From NCBI GenBank assembly GCA_030760725.1, contig JASWHV010000008.1, positions 53,419,671 to 53,483,670 on the forward strand: a stretch of DNA of 64,000 bases. The letters run 5' to 3'. This DNA comes from Neostapfia colusana (lineage: Eukaryota; Streptophyta; Magnoliopsida; Poales; Poaceae). Each line of letters begins with the position of its first letter. Position 1 is the first letter of the stretch. This document shows, in pieces, positions 1 to 9,406 of the stretch. Both the position numbers and the translations under genes were made by a program. The notes below the pieces were generated by a model. That model was not told the DNA's origin, did not search any database, and was given only the letters and a program-made list of their open reading frames with translations.

Positions 1-236
1 TGGGGATGAGTGACCGACTAGGAAGTTTTTCTTGTTGCGCACGAGTGAGGACAAAGTGCGTAGAAAAGACGAGTGTTGGTCTGTGGGGCTAGTCTATGAT
101 CCTAGAGAGCTGCCACACAAAACAATTGAAAACTAAACAATCAAGGGTGTCCTGTCTACTTACAAATGAACGTTTGAATTCTTCAATACCACAGCATATA
201 GCCTAAATATCGGCCGTGCGTGATGATCTCCTGGAC
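1..236. other. Upstream flank of the LTP pseudogene
   Basis: This stretch has no coding region I can support. It should hold the promoter and 5' leader of the LTP-like gene that follows. An A/T-rich patch near 197-210 could act as a core promoter, but I cannot identify a convincing TATA box or any other site. No repeat seen elsewhere in the window occurs here, so it is probably low-copy host DNA. Confidence 0.4.
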
Positions 237-1477
237 GTGGCGCCTTCCAAGAGCCTTGTTGCCCTGTTCCTCGTCTTTGCCCTGGTCGCCAACAATTTGC
301 AGCCGTCTGAATCCATCCGCGTCCAGGCCGCCGCCGCAGATCAAGAAACGCCGGAAAAGGCAGCTGCTGCATCGTCCACAAATGCCGATGCATCAGTAGC
401 AAAGCCTAGCGCTCCGGCAGCTGGAGGACAGGTGCCCGGCTTTCCCTTTCCGCAACTCCCTTTTCCGCTTTTCCTGTTGCCCGGCGGTGGTGCTCCGGCG
501 GCCGGCCAGTTGCCCGTCTTTCCCTTCCCTCTGTTCCCGCCACTTTCCCACTGCCCGGAGCTCCGCCAGGCAGTCAAGCTCCACCGGCCGACGGTCAGTT
601 GCCCAGCTTTCCCTTCCCTCTGTTCCCGCCACTTTTCCCACTGCCCGAGCTCCACCGGCTGGTCAGGCTCCCGGCTTCCCCTTCCCATTGTTCCCTCCGC
701 TCTTCCTATTGCCCGGTGCACCACCGGCTGGGCAGGGCAGTTGCCCGCTTCCCTTTCCCATTGTTTCCACCACTTTTTCCACGCCCAGGATCTCCGGGAT
801 CAACAACACCGCCTAGTTCAACTTCGACAAAGTTATCAGCAAGAGAAACTGTATCGTCGTCACCACTGCCAAAAGTTACAGATTGTCTGCCACCGTTGAT
901 GCGGCTGACGCCCTGCACGGACTACCTCACTGACACCAGTGTACCGGCACCTCCAAGAACATGCTGCGATGGGTTCAAGACTCTTGTGGACGATGTGCCA
1001 ATCTGCCTCTGCCATGGCCTGAACGTCAACATTAATAAGATCATGCCAGCAACAATGGATTTCATGCGCATGATGTCCCTCCCGGCAAGGTGCCGCGTGG
1101 CGCTGCCATTGCAGACGCTCGCCAAGTGCTCTGGTACGTGTTGATAACTGCATGTGTTATTATCTTATATAACAGTTGTTACTTTCGCCAATTTTCCTGG
1201 AACTTGGTGTTTTATATATGTTTCTAAATCAGGAGATTAGCACGGTGATGATTCGTGAATTGTACAGCAGGACCGATGCCACCATTGACGATGCCTACTC
1301 CGAGTCCTGCCACTGCTCCCTCTCCGGGTAAGTACTTGGTGGAATCAAGCCTTGTTTGTTTCATCTAAGTTGTGTTGAATTATTTTGTATGTATTCTGTG
1401 TTCCTGATACCGTCTTGCTTTGTTCTGCAGCGCACCGTCTTCCTAAGAGAAGAACATCAGCATCTTTCCAGCAGTAG
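237..1477 (+). pseudogene. Secreted lipid-transfer-protein-like gene (8-cysteine LTP_2 type), three exons, decayed
   Basis: Exon 1 runs from about 237 to 1133, exon 2 is 1271-1327 and exon 3 is 1431-1477. The introns have GTACGT/GCAG and GTAAGT/GCAG borders, and joining the exons keeps one frame through a Pro/Thr/Ser-rich tail to a stop. The N-terminus (237 onward) reads as a signal peptide (APSKSLVALFLVFALVA). It is followed by an Ala-rich part and several imperfect Pro/Phe-rich repeats (FPFPLFPPLFPLPG type, about 441-795). The cysteine domain (884-1129) shows the full pattern C..C..CC..CxC..C..C of plant LTPs, which bind lipids in a hydrophobic pocket, usually at the cell wall or plasma membrane. 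The frame has no ATG: the expected start is GTG at 237. The frame also breaks three times inside the repeats (near 545, 645 and 735). Family assignment is firm. Pseudogene status is likely, unless the breaks are sequencing errors. Confidence 0.75.
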
Positions 1478-1721
1478 ATGGATAAAAATTATACTTTCCT
1501 TAATAGTAAGATATATAGGGTATATAGTCTGTAACATACAGCAAGTTGTCTATGTCTTTAATTTAGAGTGTCGTGTATACTGGTTCGGATCCATGTAAGT
1601 ACCGGAGTCGTTTCAGATTTGTCCAAGAGTAGTCATGTATACACGTTAGGATTTTATGAAATCGCATCCAACTTGTCAATGGTACTTTTGAGAGAAAACT
1701 AGATGTATGCCGTGAAACTGC
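1478..1721 (+). other. 3' flank of the LTP-like gene
   Basis: This is A/T-rich sequence after the stop codon and before the AAATA target duplication of the solo LTR. It probably holds the 3' UTR. I see no coding sequence and no clear repeat. Confidence 0.4.
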
Positions 1722-3924
1722 AAATATGTGACACCCGGTTCCGAAAATGAACCAAGTGAATGCATATGTGTGCCCAGGATGTTTATCACACATACACATA
1801 TATTCCACAAACTGAATTCAGAATATAACTATGTACAAATAGTGTTTAAGTACTTTATTACATTGACTCATTGTCTCACTCATGGTTATCTAACTTATTC
1901 TTGCAGCGGAAAACTCTAACGACAGCGGAAAATGACTAAAACAGAAGGCTCCAATCATCAACTCCACAGACATGTTGACGGTAGTGCGCACGCCTAGTCA
2001 CATGTTCCTCGAAATATTCTTCTCCTGTAGCTGATGTATATGTGGGAATGCAAGGGTGAGTACATGTCGTACTCAACAAGTGCAGGAAAAGTATGACATG
2101 TAGCTTACAACAAGGTATGGAATAAAAATGCTCATTGCAGCAAGCAAATTTTATTTCACAAACATGATAAAAACAACAACTATTTCTAAGTGAGTTAAAT
2201 CCCAATATAACCAAGTAAACAACAATATCCCTTCACCATAATTCATCATTTATCATGTCTCAACCAGCCATTAATCTTTCTCAAGTTCATCTCATGCTCA
2301 TAAATATTCATAACCATCTCATATTCATATAACCGTAACCAAACTCATTGTTATGACTCAAAACAGTCCCAAAACCCATCCCAATGACCATACCAAAACC
2401 ATACCGAATAACCATCTCAAGTTTTCCCTCTAATCATGGAAGTTGGCCAGGTGCTTGTGACCGGAAGCACGGCTATCATGATAGTTTTACACTCTGCAGA
2501 GGTGGCACCACTTTACCCACAAGTTCGTGATTTCGTCACCCGTCGGCGACTAGAAAGAACCTCCATTATACCAGTACACAACCATCGGTGTATGGCCAAG
2601 AGATCACAAAATATACTTTACAAAGCGGCTACTAGATGTACGGAACCACTGAGGTTTCACCGGCAGGCTCAAATCTCCATTCTCCCACCCACGGGCCCCC
2701 TCTTGTGCCATGCAGTTCCTAGGGTAGTCCCTCTCGACTCCCATTCCCCACATCATCCAACGGTCCATAACAAGCTAGCAACACACCTAATTAATCAGCA
2801 AAGTCGCACCCATATTTGGCCTTGTGGTGGCACTGTTTTTCTGGCATATTCTTGCATGAACCGGTGCTTAGATCTACGGCAAGTAAACCACCATCTCATC
2901 CAGGAACGTCCACGAACCAATCTTGCCTAGATCTCCCCGATTCCATGCTCATTATCGTCATCAAGTTCTCATCGTCATTATTCATATGAGTGCAGTAGCT
3001 AATCATGTTTTAATTCAGCTTCCCGTATCCCGTAAATTAAGCGAAGCAAAAAGGAAAAATGACCATACCCGACTCATCAACTTTCCCGGCGACAAGGATG
3101 GTTAAAAAAACTAGTAAACTCCTATAAAAGGGTGTCCCATCAAGTTGACTCAAGCATATGAGTTTTCATAAACAAAACAGTTTCAAAACACGGGATCAAT
3201 ATGGTGAAAGGGCACTTGCCTTGCTCCCGTGGTTCGTGTTGCTCAAGTGTCTCGAAGTCTTGGTGCTGTAGTTCCACGTAGATGGCCTTTTGAGCTTGTC
3301 CTTCTACTTATGACCACACACATACAAAATTTACAACAATCAATCATCATGCACAAACTTTACTCAAGATGCAATGAGGTAGATGAATGCAAATCCTATA
3401 GTGCAGTTTTACAAAACCAGTTTGTACGTGTTCTTGCATGTTTTAATGGGATTTCATGGGGTTTTATGTTGAACAAGGGTGTAGGGATCAAGTGTGGATG
3501 TGGTGATGATCTTGTCACAAGATGTAGATCAATTCCACCATCAAAAATCGATCAAAACATGATCTGTACACAAGCAAAAGTTTCTGCTTGAAGGGGGCGA
3601 AGAAAACAGATGCGTAGAAACAGCGTGACGTTGTAAGATGGGTAATGAAGACCTACCTCACTTCCTCCTTGTGGCAGGGCCTTCCTCCTAGCAACGGCAG
3701 CAGCGGGGAATTTTTCTATGGAAAATTATGGTAGGGCAGATCGTTGGGCTTCTTTTCCGGCGATGGCGAGGCGTGACGGGGCTCGACGGCGGCAAAATTC
3801 CAGCAAGGAGGAAACTCGGCGACTTGGCAGCAAGGAAGGGGGCTTGACAGCAGGGGGGACGACCAAAAGAGAGAGGGGTGCGGCCAGGGGCTGGGGATTA
3901 TACTTATAACAGGGAAAAAGATTC

Positions 3925-4152
3925 CTAGGGGTGGAAACAAAGAGTCCTAGAAGTATGGGACTCAACCAAAGAGTCCTAGGGGTGGAAATAAAGAGTCCTA
4001 GAGGTAGGGGACTCAACCAATGAGTCCTAGGGGTGGGGGACAAAGAGTCCTAGAGCTGGGGTACTTAACCAAAGAGTCCTAAAGGTGGGGGACTTAACCA
4101 AAGAGTCCTAGAGGTGGGGGACTTCACCAAAGAGTCCTAGAGGTGGGGGACT
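3925..4152. repeat. Minisatellite in the family-A solo LTR
   Basis: About eight imperfect tandem copies of a 28-30 bp unit built on AGTCCTAGAGGTGGGGGACT, separated by CAACCAAAG-like spacers. The same array occurs at the same place in the LTR at 10629-13887, so it is an old part of the LTR. Confidence 0.8.
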
Positions 4153-4200
4153 AGTGCTCCCCCTCAAGGGCTGCGTCCAAGGAGTCTCCCCCCTAATTTT

Positions 4201-4500
4201 GTGCGGCCAATTTTGGGGAAAATTCCACCCAAATGTGGGGGAAATTCCCCCTAGGGGAATTTTGGGGAATTTGGGGAAAATCAAGAAAAATTGAGAATTT
4301 TTGGGAAGGGGGAAATTTGGGGAACTTGGGGAAAATTTGAGGAAATTTGGGGATGGCTCATTTCAGCTATCTTATTTCCATTTCTCTCCATTTCTATATT
4401 CTCCTCTCCATTTCTATATCCCCTTCTCCATTTCTATGGTTCTTTCTCCATTTCTATAGTTCTTTCTCCATTTCTAGGGTTCTTTCTATATTTCTACTTC
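4201..4500. repeat. Purine-rich patch followed by a 20-bp pyrimidine-rich tandem repeat
   Basis: GGGGAA/TTTGGGG-rich sequence (4201-4355) is followed by repeated TTCTTTCTCCATTTCTATGG-like units (about 4369-4500). The same pair occurs at 5570-5885 and 13505-13822, near the 5' end of the family-A LTR in its own orientation. There is no coding potential. Confidence 0.75.
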
Positions 4501-4570
4501 TTTTCAAATGCTTCTCTATATGAAAAATGTATGCAATGCATGGTAATGAATTTGAGGGTGTTACAAAATA

Positions 4571-4743
4571 TATCCTAACAAATCAATTTCCCAGCGATCT
4601 CTGAGTAATTGACAGATAATAACAGCCTCCTCTACATGTATCATATATATTCCCTCTATTTCAAATTATTTGACGTTGGTTAGTTTGAAATTGAACTAGC
4701 CAGCGTCAAATAATTTGAAACGGAGGGTGTACTACGCAACCAA
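4571..4743. other. Duplicated flank F (copy 1) with a Stowaway-like MITE
   Basis: This is host sequence immediately right of the solo LTR target duplication. The same sequence follows the 5' LTR at 13888-14063, with the same MITE at the same place. It leads directly into the upstream region of the second LTP-like gene start, so it may be that gene's promoter region. Confidence 0.7.
4650..4733. mobile_element. Stowaway-like MITE (Tc1/mariner-type), copy 1
   Basis: An 80-bp near-palindrome. The left arm TCCCTCTATTTCAAATTATT mirrors the right arm, whose reverse complement begins ACCCTCCGTTTCAAATTATT. The ends match the CTCCCTCCGTTTC termini of grass Stowaway MITEs, which insert at TA. It is non-coding. 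Confidence 0.7.
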
Positions 4744-4851
4744 GTTAACAGCATGGGTTATTAAGTTGTTTTATCCAAGCTTCGGCTGCCAGATAGACGC
4801 CTTGGCAATTGCCCAATAAAGCCCCATTTACGCATCCATCCAAATTAAGAG
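4744..4851 (+). other. Upstream region of the second LTP-like gene fragment
   Basis: Low-copy sequence between flank F and the ATG at 4852, probably promoter and 5' leader. I see no defined site. Confidence 0.35.
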
Positions 4852-5061
4852 ATGTCACACTCAAAGGTCATGCTGCTGACAGCCTTGCTCGTCGCGTTCA
4901 CCGTGGTGGTGAAGATACATGTTGCACCACCCTCTCCTTCGCAAGATGAAGCACCCGTACGATTGGTGTAACTTCTATCACCAGAATTCCCTTGGGCCTA
5001 CCGTTTTTTCCACAACTTGTGCTGGATCTTTGCCACGTTCGGTTCCCGCCATCATCACTGC
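4852..5061 (+). pseudogene. N-terminal fragment of a second secreted LTP-like gene
   Basis: An ATG at 4852 opens a 39-codon frame ending at 4971. It begins MSHSKVMLLTALLVAFTVVV, a clear signal peptide with a basic start and hydrophobic core. Length and layout resemble the N-terminus of the LTP-like gene at 237 (SK followed by a hydrophobic run, then a polar Ala/Pro/Glu part). After the stop another frame gives a short Pro/Phe-containing stretch (LGLPFFPQL), reminiscent of the Pro/Phe repeats of the first gene. The sequence is then cut by a CACTA terminus at 5062, and no cysteine domain follows. I infer a truncated tandem paralogue. It could also be an unrelated secreted peptide, since the diagnostic cysteine domain is missing. 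Confidence 0.45.
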
Positions 5062-5505
5062 CACTACAAGAATGCAGGAAAGTTACGATGGCCAGAAACT
5101 GTCAGAAATAAAGGAAAACCGACGTAAATAACTAACTTACGACGGTTTTTGGCTGTTTCAAGTTTTTTGTCGTAAATAATATTATTTACAACGGTTACCG
5201 TCGTAAGTTAATTATTTACAACGGCTGGGAACGGCCGTCGTAAATAAAGGGGCGTCGCCCATTGCCGCCCCACGTGGTGGGCTGAGCACCATACTTACGA
5301 CGTCCGGCACCCTCCATCGTAAGTTAGTTAGGTTAACTTACAACATCACTGTACAGCTGGCCGTCGTAAATAAGATTTTTAATTTTTTTAAAAGAAAAAC
5401 AGCTACCGTGGCATGATGACCAGCTTACAGAACAGCTTCATCATATACACAACAAGACAGATATTCCATTATAATCATCCAAAATATAAAACAAAAGGGG
5501 ATAAA
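5062..5505. mobile_element. Left terminal part of a CACTA element
   Basis: It starts CACTACAAGAATGCAGG, the typical CACTA terminus. Dense subterminal repeats of TTACGACGG / CCGTCGTAA follow in both orientations (about 5090-5370), then an A-rich stretch and a short non-repeated part. No matching TAGTG end appears before the LTR sequence starts near 5525, so the element is truncated. It shares its subterminal motif with the CACTA elements at 55.7-61 kb. Confidence 0.75.
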
Positions 5506-5524
5506 CACTACCCCTTCCACTCGC

Positions 5525-5951
5525 TCCTCAAGGGCTGCGGCCAAGGGGTCTCCCCCCTAATTTGGTGCGGCCAATTTGGGGGAAAAATTCCCCCCAAATG
5601 TGGGGGAAATTCCCCCTAGGGGAATTTGGGGAAAATAAGGAAAAATTGGGAATAATTTGGGAATTTTTGGGAATGGGGAAATTTAGGGAACTTGGGGAAA
5701 ATTTGAGGAAATTTGGGGATGGCTCATTTCAGCTATCTTATTTCCATTTCTCTCCATTTCTATGTCCCTTTCTCCATTTCTATATTCCCCTCTCCATTTC
5801 TATGTCCCTTTCTCCTTTTCTATATTCCCTTCTCTATTTCTATGGTTCTTTCTCCATTTCTAGGATTCTTTCTCCATTTCTACTTCTTTTCAAATGCTTC
5901 TCTACATGAAAAATGTATGCAATGCATGGTAATAAATTTGAGGATGTTACA
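5525..5951 (-). repeat. Truncated 3' LTR of the family-A element
   Basis: It matches 4160-4565 of the solo LTR: the CTCAAGGGCTGCG start, the GGGGAAATTCC-rich patch, the 20-bp CCATTTCTAT repeats and the TGTTACA end. The rest of the LTR is absent, with the CACTA fragment lying on its left. It ends at 5951, directly beside the PPT. Confidence 0.8.
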
Positions 5952-5952
5952 A

Positions 5953-5968
5953 ACCTACCCCCCTTAAA
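5953..5968 (-). promoter_or_regulatory. Polypurine tract of the family-A element
   Basis: On the minus strand this reads TTTTAAGGGGGGTAGG and lies one base from the 3' LTR end. This is the expected position and composition for the plus-strand DNA synthesis primer. Confidence 0.75.
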
Positions 5969-7131
5969 ATGAATCTCGCACTCGAGATTCGATAGAGTGG
6001 AGAATAGATGGGGGAATTCTGCCTTGAGATCTTCCTCACACTCCCATGTAGTTTCGGCTCCGTTTGATGGCTCCATTGTACCTTGCACCAACAGATCACT
6101 TTGTTCCTCGTGACCCTTTTCTTCACGTCCAAGATTTTGATGGGATGTTCCACGTAGGTCAGATCCTCTTGAAGCTATAGCTCATCCATCGGTACTTGTT
6201 CTTCTGGTACTCTTAAGCACTTCTTGAGTTGGGATACGTGAAACACGTCGTGCACATCGGAGAGGTGCGTTGGCAGCTCTAGTTGATAGGCTACTTCTCC
6301 TCGCTTGCCCAAAATCTTGAATGGCCCGATGTAGCGAGGTGCTAACTTTCCTTGACGTTGAACCGTCGTTGACCTTGGATAGGCGATACTTTAAGATACA
6401 TGAAGTCTCCCACTTCGAAGGTCAATCTTCTTCGCCTATTGTCCGCATAACCTTTTTGTCGTGACTGAGCGGCCTTCAAGTTTTCGCGTATCGTTTGGAC
6501 CTGCTTTTTAGTGTCTTGCAGCACTTCGGGTCCAAATACATGGCTTTCTCCGGTCTCATTCCAGAACAGTGGTGTTCTACACCGTCTACCATACAATGCT
6601 TCGAAAGGTGACATCTTCAGGCTGGCTTGGTAGCTGTTGTTGTATGAGAATTCAGCATACGGCAAGCTCCTATCCCAACTACGCCCATGTTTCAAGACGC
6701 AAGCTCTCAACATGTCTTCCAAAATCTTATTTGTCCTCTCAGTTTGCCTGTCGGTTTGTGGGTGATAAGCGGAGCTGAAATTTAGCCGTGTATCCATGGC
6801 TTCATGCAGCTTCTTCCAGAACCTAGAGGTAAATTGAGAACCTCGATCTGAAACTATCCTCTTCGGAACTTCATGGCAACACATGATTTGCTCCATATAC
6901 AGCTCGGCTAGTTGTGCGACGGTGTACTTGGTTCTAACAGGAAGGAAATGGGCTGTTTTCGTCAATCGGTCCACGATAACCCAGATGGAGTCGTAGCCGG
7001 ACTGAGTATGTGGCAAACCGACAATGAAATACATGCTGATGTCTTCCCACTTGCACTCGGGTACTTTTAATGGCTGCAACAATCCAGCGGGTCTTTGATG
7101 TTTGGCCTTCACTCGTTGTCACATGTCGCAT
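5969..7131 (-). pseudogene. Integrase and chromodomain of the family-A element
   Basis: The integrase core reads from 7112 down to about 6342: VDRLTKTAHFLP, SDRGSQFTSRFW and PQTDRQTERTNKIL hold the D, D and E catalytic residues. The GPF/Y-side linker (GDFMYLKVSPIQG) follows. A frameshift near 6342-6350 ends the frame. Beyond it, in other frames, lie the integrase C-terminus and a chromodomain-like end containing VQWSHQTE and TWECEEDLKAEFPHLF (about 5990-6150). A nonsense codon near 7113 separates it from the zinc-binding region. Chromodomains target such elements to heterochromatin. Family is certain, and the reading frame is broken. Confidence 0.85.
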
Positions 7132-7877
7132 AGGGTAACATATTCAGCAATGTCCCTTTTCATACCATCCCACAAATAGCAAGTTTTCAGGTCCTTGTAC
7201 ATATTTGTACAGCCGGGGTGTATGGAATAAGGCGAGTCATGTGCCTCCTTTAGTATCGTGTCATGGATGTGCTTCACGTTAGGGACACAAATCCTTTTCC
7301 CTAACCAAAGCGTGCCTTTCTCGTCTTCCTTGAAATCCTTTTCTATGCCTTGTCGGATTCTTTTCTTGATTTCCTCATCCGTTGATTGGCCATCTCGTAT
7401 CTCTTGTTCCAGCGAGGAGTTCAGTTCCATCACCTCCATCTTGTTCAAGAACCCGAGATGTAACCGTTCGAACTCTTTGCGAAGCTCGGGTGGCAGCTCC
7501 TGAACCGTGAGTTGGTGACATGCTCCCTTTCGGCTCAATGCATCAACTACTACATTGGCCTTTCCGGGGTGATAGTTGATTCCAATATCATAATCCTTGA
7601 TGAGTTCCAACCATCAACGTTGCCTCAAATTGAGATCCGTTTGCATGAATATATACTTGAGGCTCTTATGATCCGTGTAGATCTCACATCGGTGATCAAG
7701 GATGTAATGCCTCCAAATCTTCAAGGCATGTACCACGGCTGCAAGTTCCAAGTCATGTGTGGGGTAATTCAGCTCATGTTTGTTTAGTTGTCTCAATGCA
7801 TAGGCTACCACTTTTCCTCCTTGCATGAGCACACATCCAAGCCCTTGTCTTGATGTGTCACAATATATATCGAAACT
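7119..7877 (-). pseudogene. RNase H and integrase zinc-binding region, family A
   Basis: The segment 7832-7614 carries the RNase H core (MLMQGGKVVAYALRQL, YPTHDLELAAVVHALKIWRH, YTDHKSLKYIF). The next segment, 7610-7119, carries IKDYDIGINYHPGKANVVVD and the integrase HHCC region (HDSPYSIHPGCTNMYKDL, then CDM). Nonsense codons split it near 7876, 7612 and 7117. It follows RT directly, as expected for Ty3/gypsy pol. Confidence 0.85.
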
Positions 7878-8972
7878 CTAGCTCACGTCCGGCAATATCA
7901 AAACCGACGCTGTGGTTAATCTCTTCTTTAGCTCCTCAAAGCTGTCTTGACATGCTTGTGTCCACTGAAATGCTTTCCCTTTCATGAGTAATTCAGTCAT
8001 AGGCTTCGCTATTTTGGAGAAATCCTTGATAAACCGGCGGTAGTATCCAGCCATCCCAAGGAAACTTTGAATATCCCTCACATTCTGCGGTTGGTTCCAC
8101 TTCAAAACATCTCTCACTTTTCCGGGATCAACCGACGCTCCTCCTTCGGATATGATGTGGCCTAGGAATGATATCTCCTTTAGCCAAAATTGACACTTTC
8201 TGAACTTAGCATACAATTGATGCTCTCGCAGTTTCTGCAACGTTAACCTCAAGTGCTCTTCATGTTCTTCCTCGCTTTTCGAATACACCATGATGTCGTC
8301 GATGAAAACCACGATGAACTTGTCCAAGTACTCCATGAAGACCTTATTCATGACGTACATAAAGTATGCGGGTGCATTCGTTAACCAAAAATACATAACA
8401 GTATACTCATACGAACCATACCGTGTTCGAAATGCAGTCTTAGGTATGTCGGAGGGCTTAATCTTCAGCTGGAAATATCCAGACCGAAGATCAATCTTGG
8501 AGAAAATTCGGGCACCTTTCATTTGATTGAACAAGTCCTCTATGCATGGCAGCGGGTATTTATTCTTGATCGTCATATCGTTTAGAGACCTATGGTCCAC
8601 ACAAATCCTTTGGGTCCCATCTTTCTTATCTACGAAGAGCACGGGGCCTCCCCACGGTGACGAGCTTGGGCGTATAAAACCCTTATCTAGCTGCTCCTGA
8701 ATTTGCTTATTGAGCTCCACTAGTTCATTAGCGGGCATCCTATATGGCCTCTTAGCTATAGGTGCAGTTCCGGGAACTAAATCAATGGCAAATTCAATGT
8801 CCCGGTCAGGTGGCATACCTGGTAGTTCTTTCGGGAACACATCTGAATATTCTCGAACCACCGGAATGCTTTCCAATGTCGCTTCTTTGATGTGGTTCAG
8901 CACTGCCTTCTCGGTTGTAGGTTGGGCTGCCTCATACTCAATACAAGTACCGTGCTCACTCATCAACTGCAC
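7878..8972 (-). pseudogene. Reverse transcriptase of the family-A element
   Basis: A 364-codon open stretch spans the linker after protease (IPVVREYSDVFPKELPGMPP) and almost the whole RT: KKDGTQRICVDHRSLN, SKIDLRSGYFQLKI, TNAPAYFMYVMNKVF, and the catalytic FIDDIMVYSKSEEEH. The usual MPFGLTNAP is altered to MYFWLTNAP in this copy. Stop codons bound it on both sides within what should be one polyprotein. Confidence 0.9.
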
Positions 8973-9127
8973 GATCCTCTAAGCACATTGAATCACTCCA
9001 TTGTGCTTGCTTAACCAGTCCATTCCAAGTATTATGTCAATCCCTTGGGAATCCAAGATGATAAGGTTGGCAAGAAAGTCTATCCCCCTTATTTTAAGGC
9101 TTACTTTCGGACATACTATATTTGTAG
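8973..9127 (-). pseudogene. Protease C-terminal remnant, family A
   Basis: Minus-strand translation gives a protease end containing GIDIILGMDWLSKHNGVIQC, a standard Ty3/gypsy retropepsin C-terminal signature. A stop codon then separates it from RT. Upstream of about 9127 homology stops abruptly: the D-S/T-G active site and all of gag are absent. Confidence 0.8.
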
Positions 9128-9406
9128 GAGCTAGAATTCAGATTTGAAAGAAGTGATTTCCCAACTATATGCATCAAGGTGTATGAACTAATCAATTTAT
9201 TTTATTAATATCAGCCTAGATGAGGATGTGAACACGTGCCAAAGCATCTCACATCTCACTACTATGTGTGGATGTTGACATTCGCCGAAGCGTCACACAA
9301 CTCACATCAGCACACCGCTCTTATTCAAGCTACAACGATCTAAACGTTTCTATTACAGATTCATTCAATGGAAACCTAAACTTAATCGTGAGAACCGGTG
9401 CTGTTC
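9128..9406. other. Unassigned stretch between protease remnant and extra ORF
   Basis: A/T-rich sequence with no domain I recognise. It may be the 3' untranslated part of the extra ORF, joined to the protease by the deletion that removed gag. Confidence 0.4.

Larger units (their letters stand above)
1727..4565 (-). mobile_element. Solo LTR of a Tekay-type Ty3/gypsy element (family A)
   Basis: The unit starts TGTGACACCC and ends TGTTACA on the plus strand, so it has TG...CA ends. It is flanked by perfect 5-bp duplications AAATA at 1722-1726 and 4566-4570. It aligns by eye along its length with the LTR at 10629-13887, and their first 140 bases differ at roughly nine positions. No PBS, coding sequence or PPT lies next to it, so it is a solo LTR, presumably left by LTR-LTR recombination. 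Orientation comes from the related full element, which reads on the minus strand. Short reading frames inside it show no domain and are not taken as genes. Confidence 0.88.

Noticed and set aside
216..899. Frame starting at 216 as an intact 227-residue protein
   Set aside because: The first codon is GTG, and its second half is a frame-shifted reading of the repeats. The cysteine domain lies in another frame.
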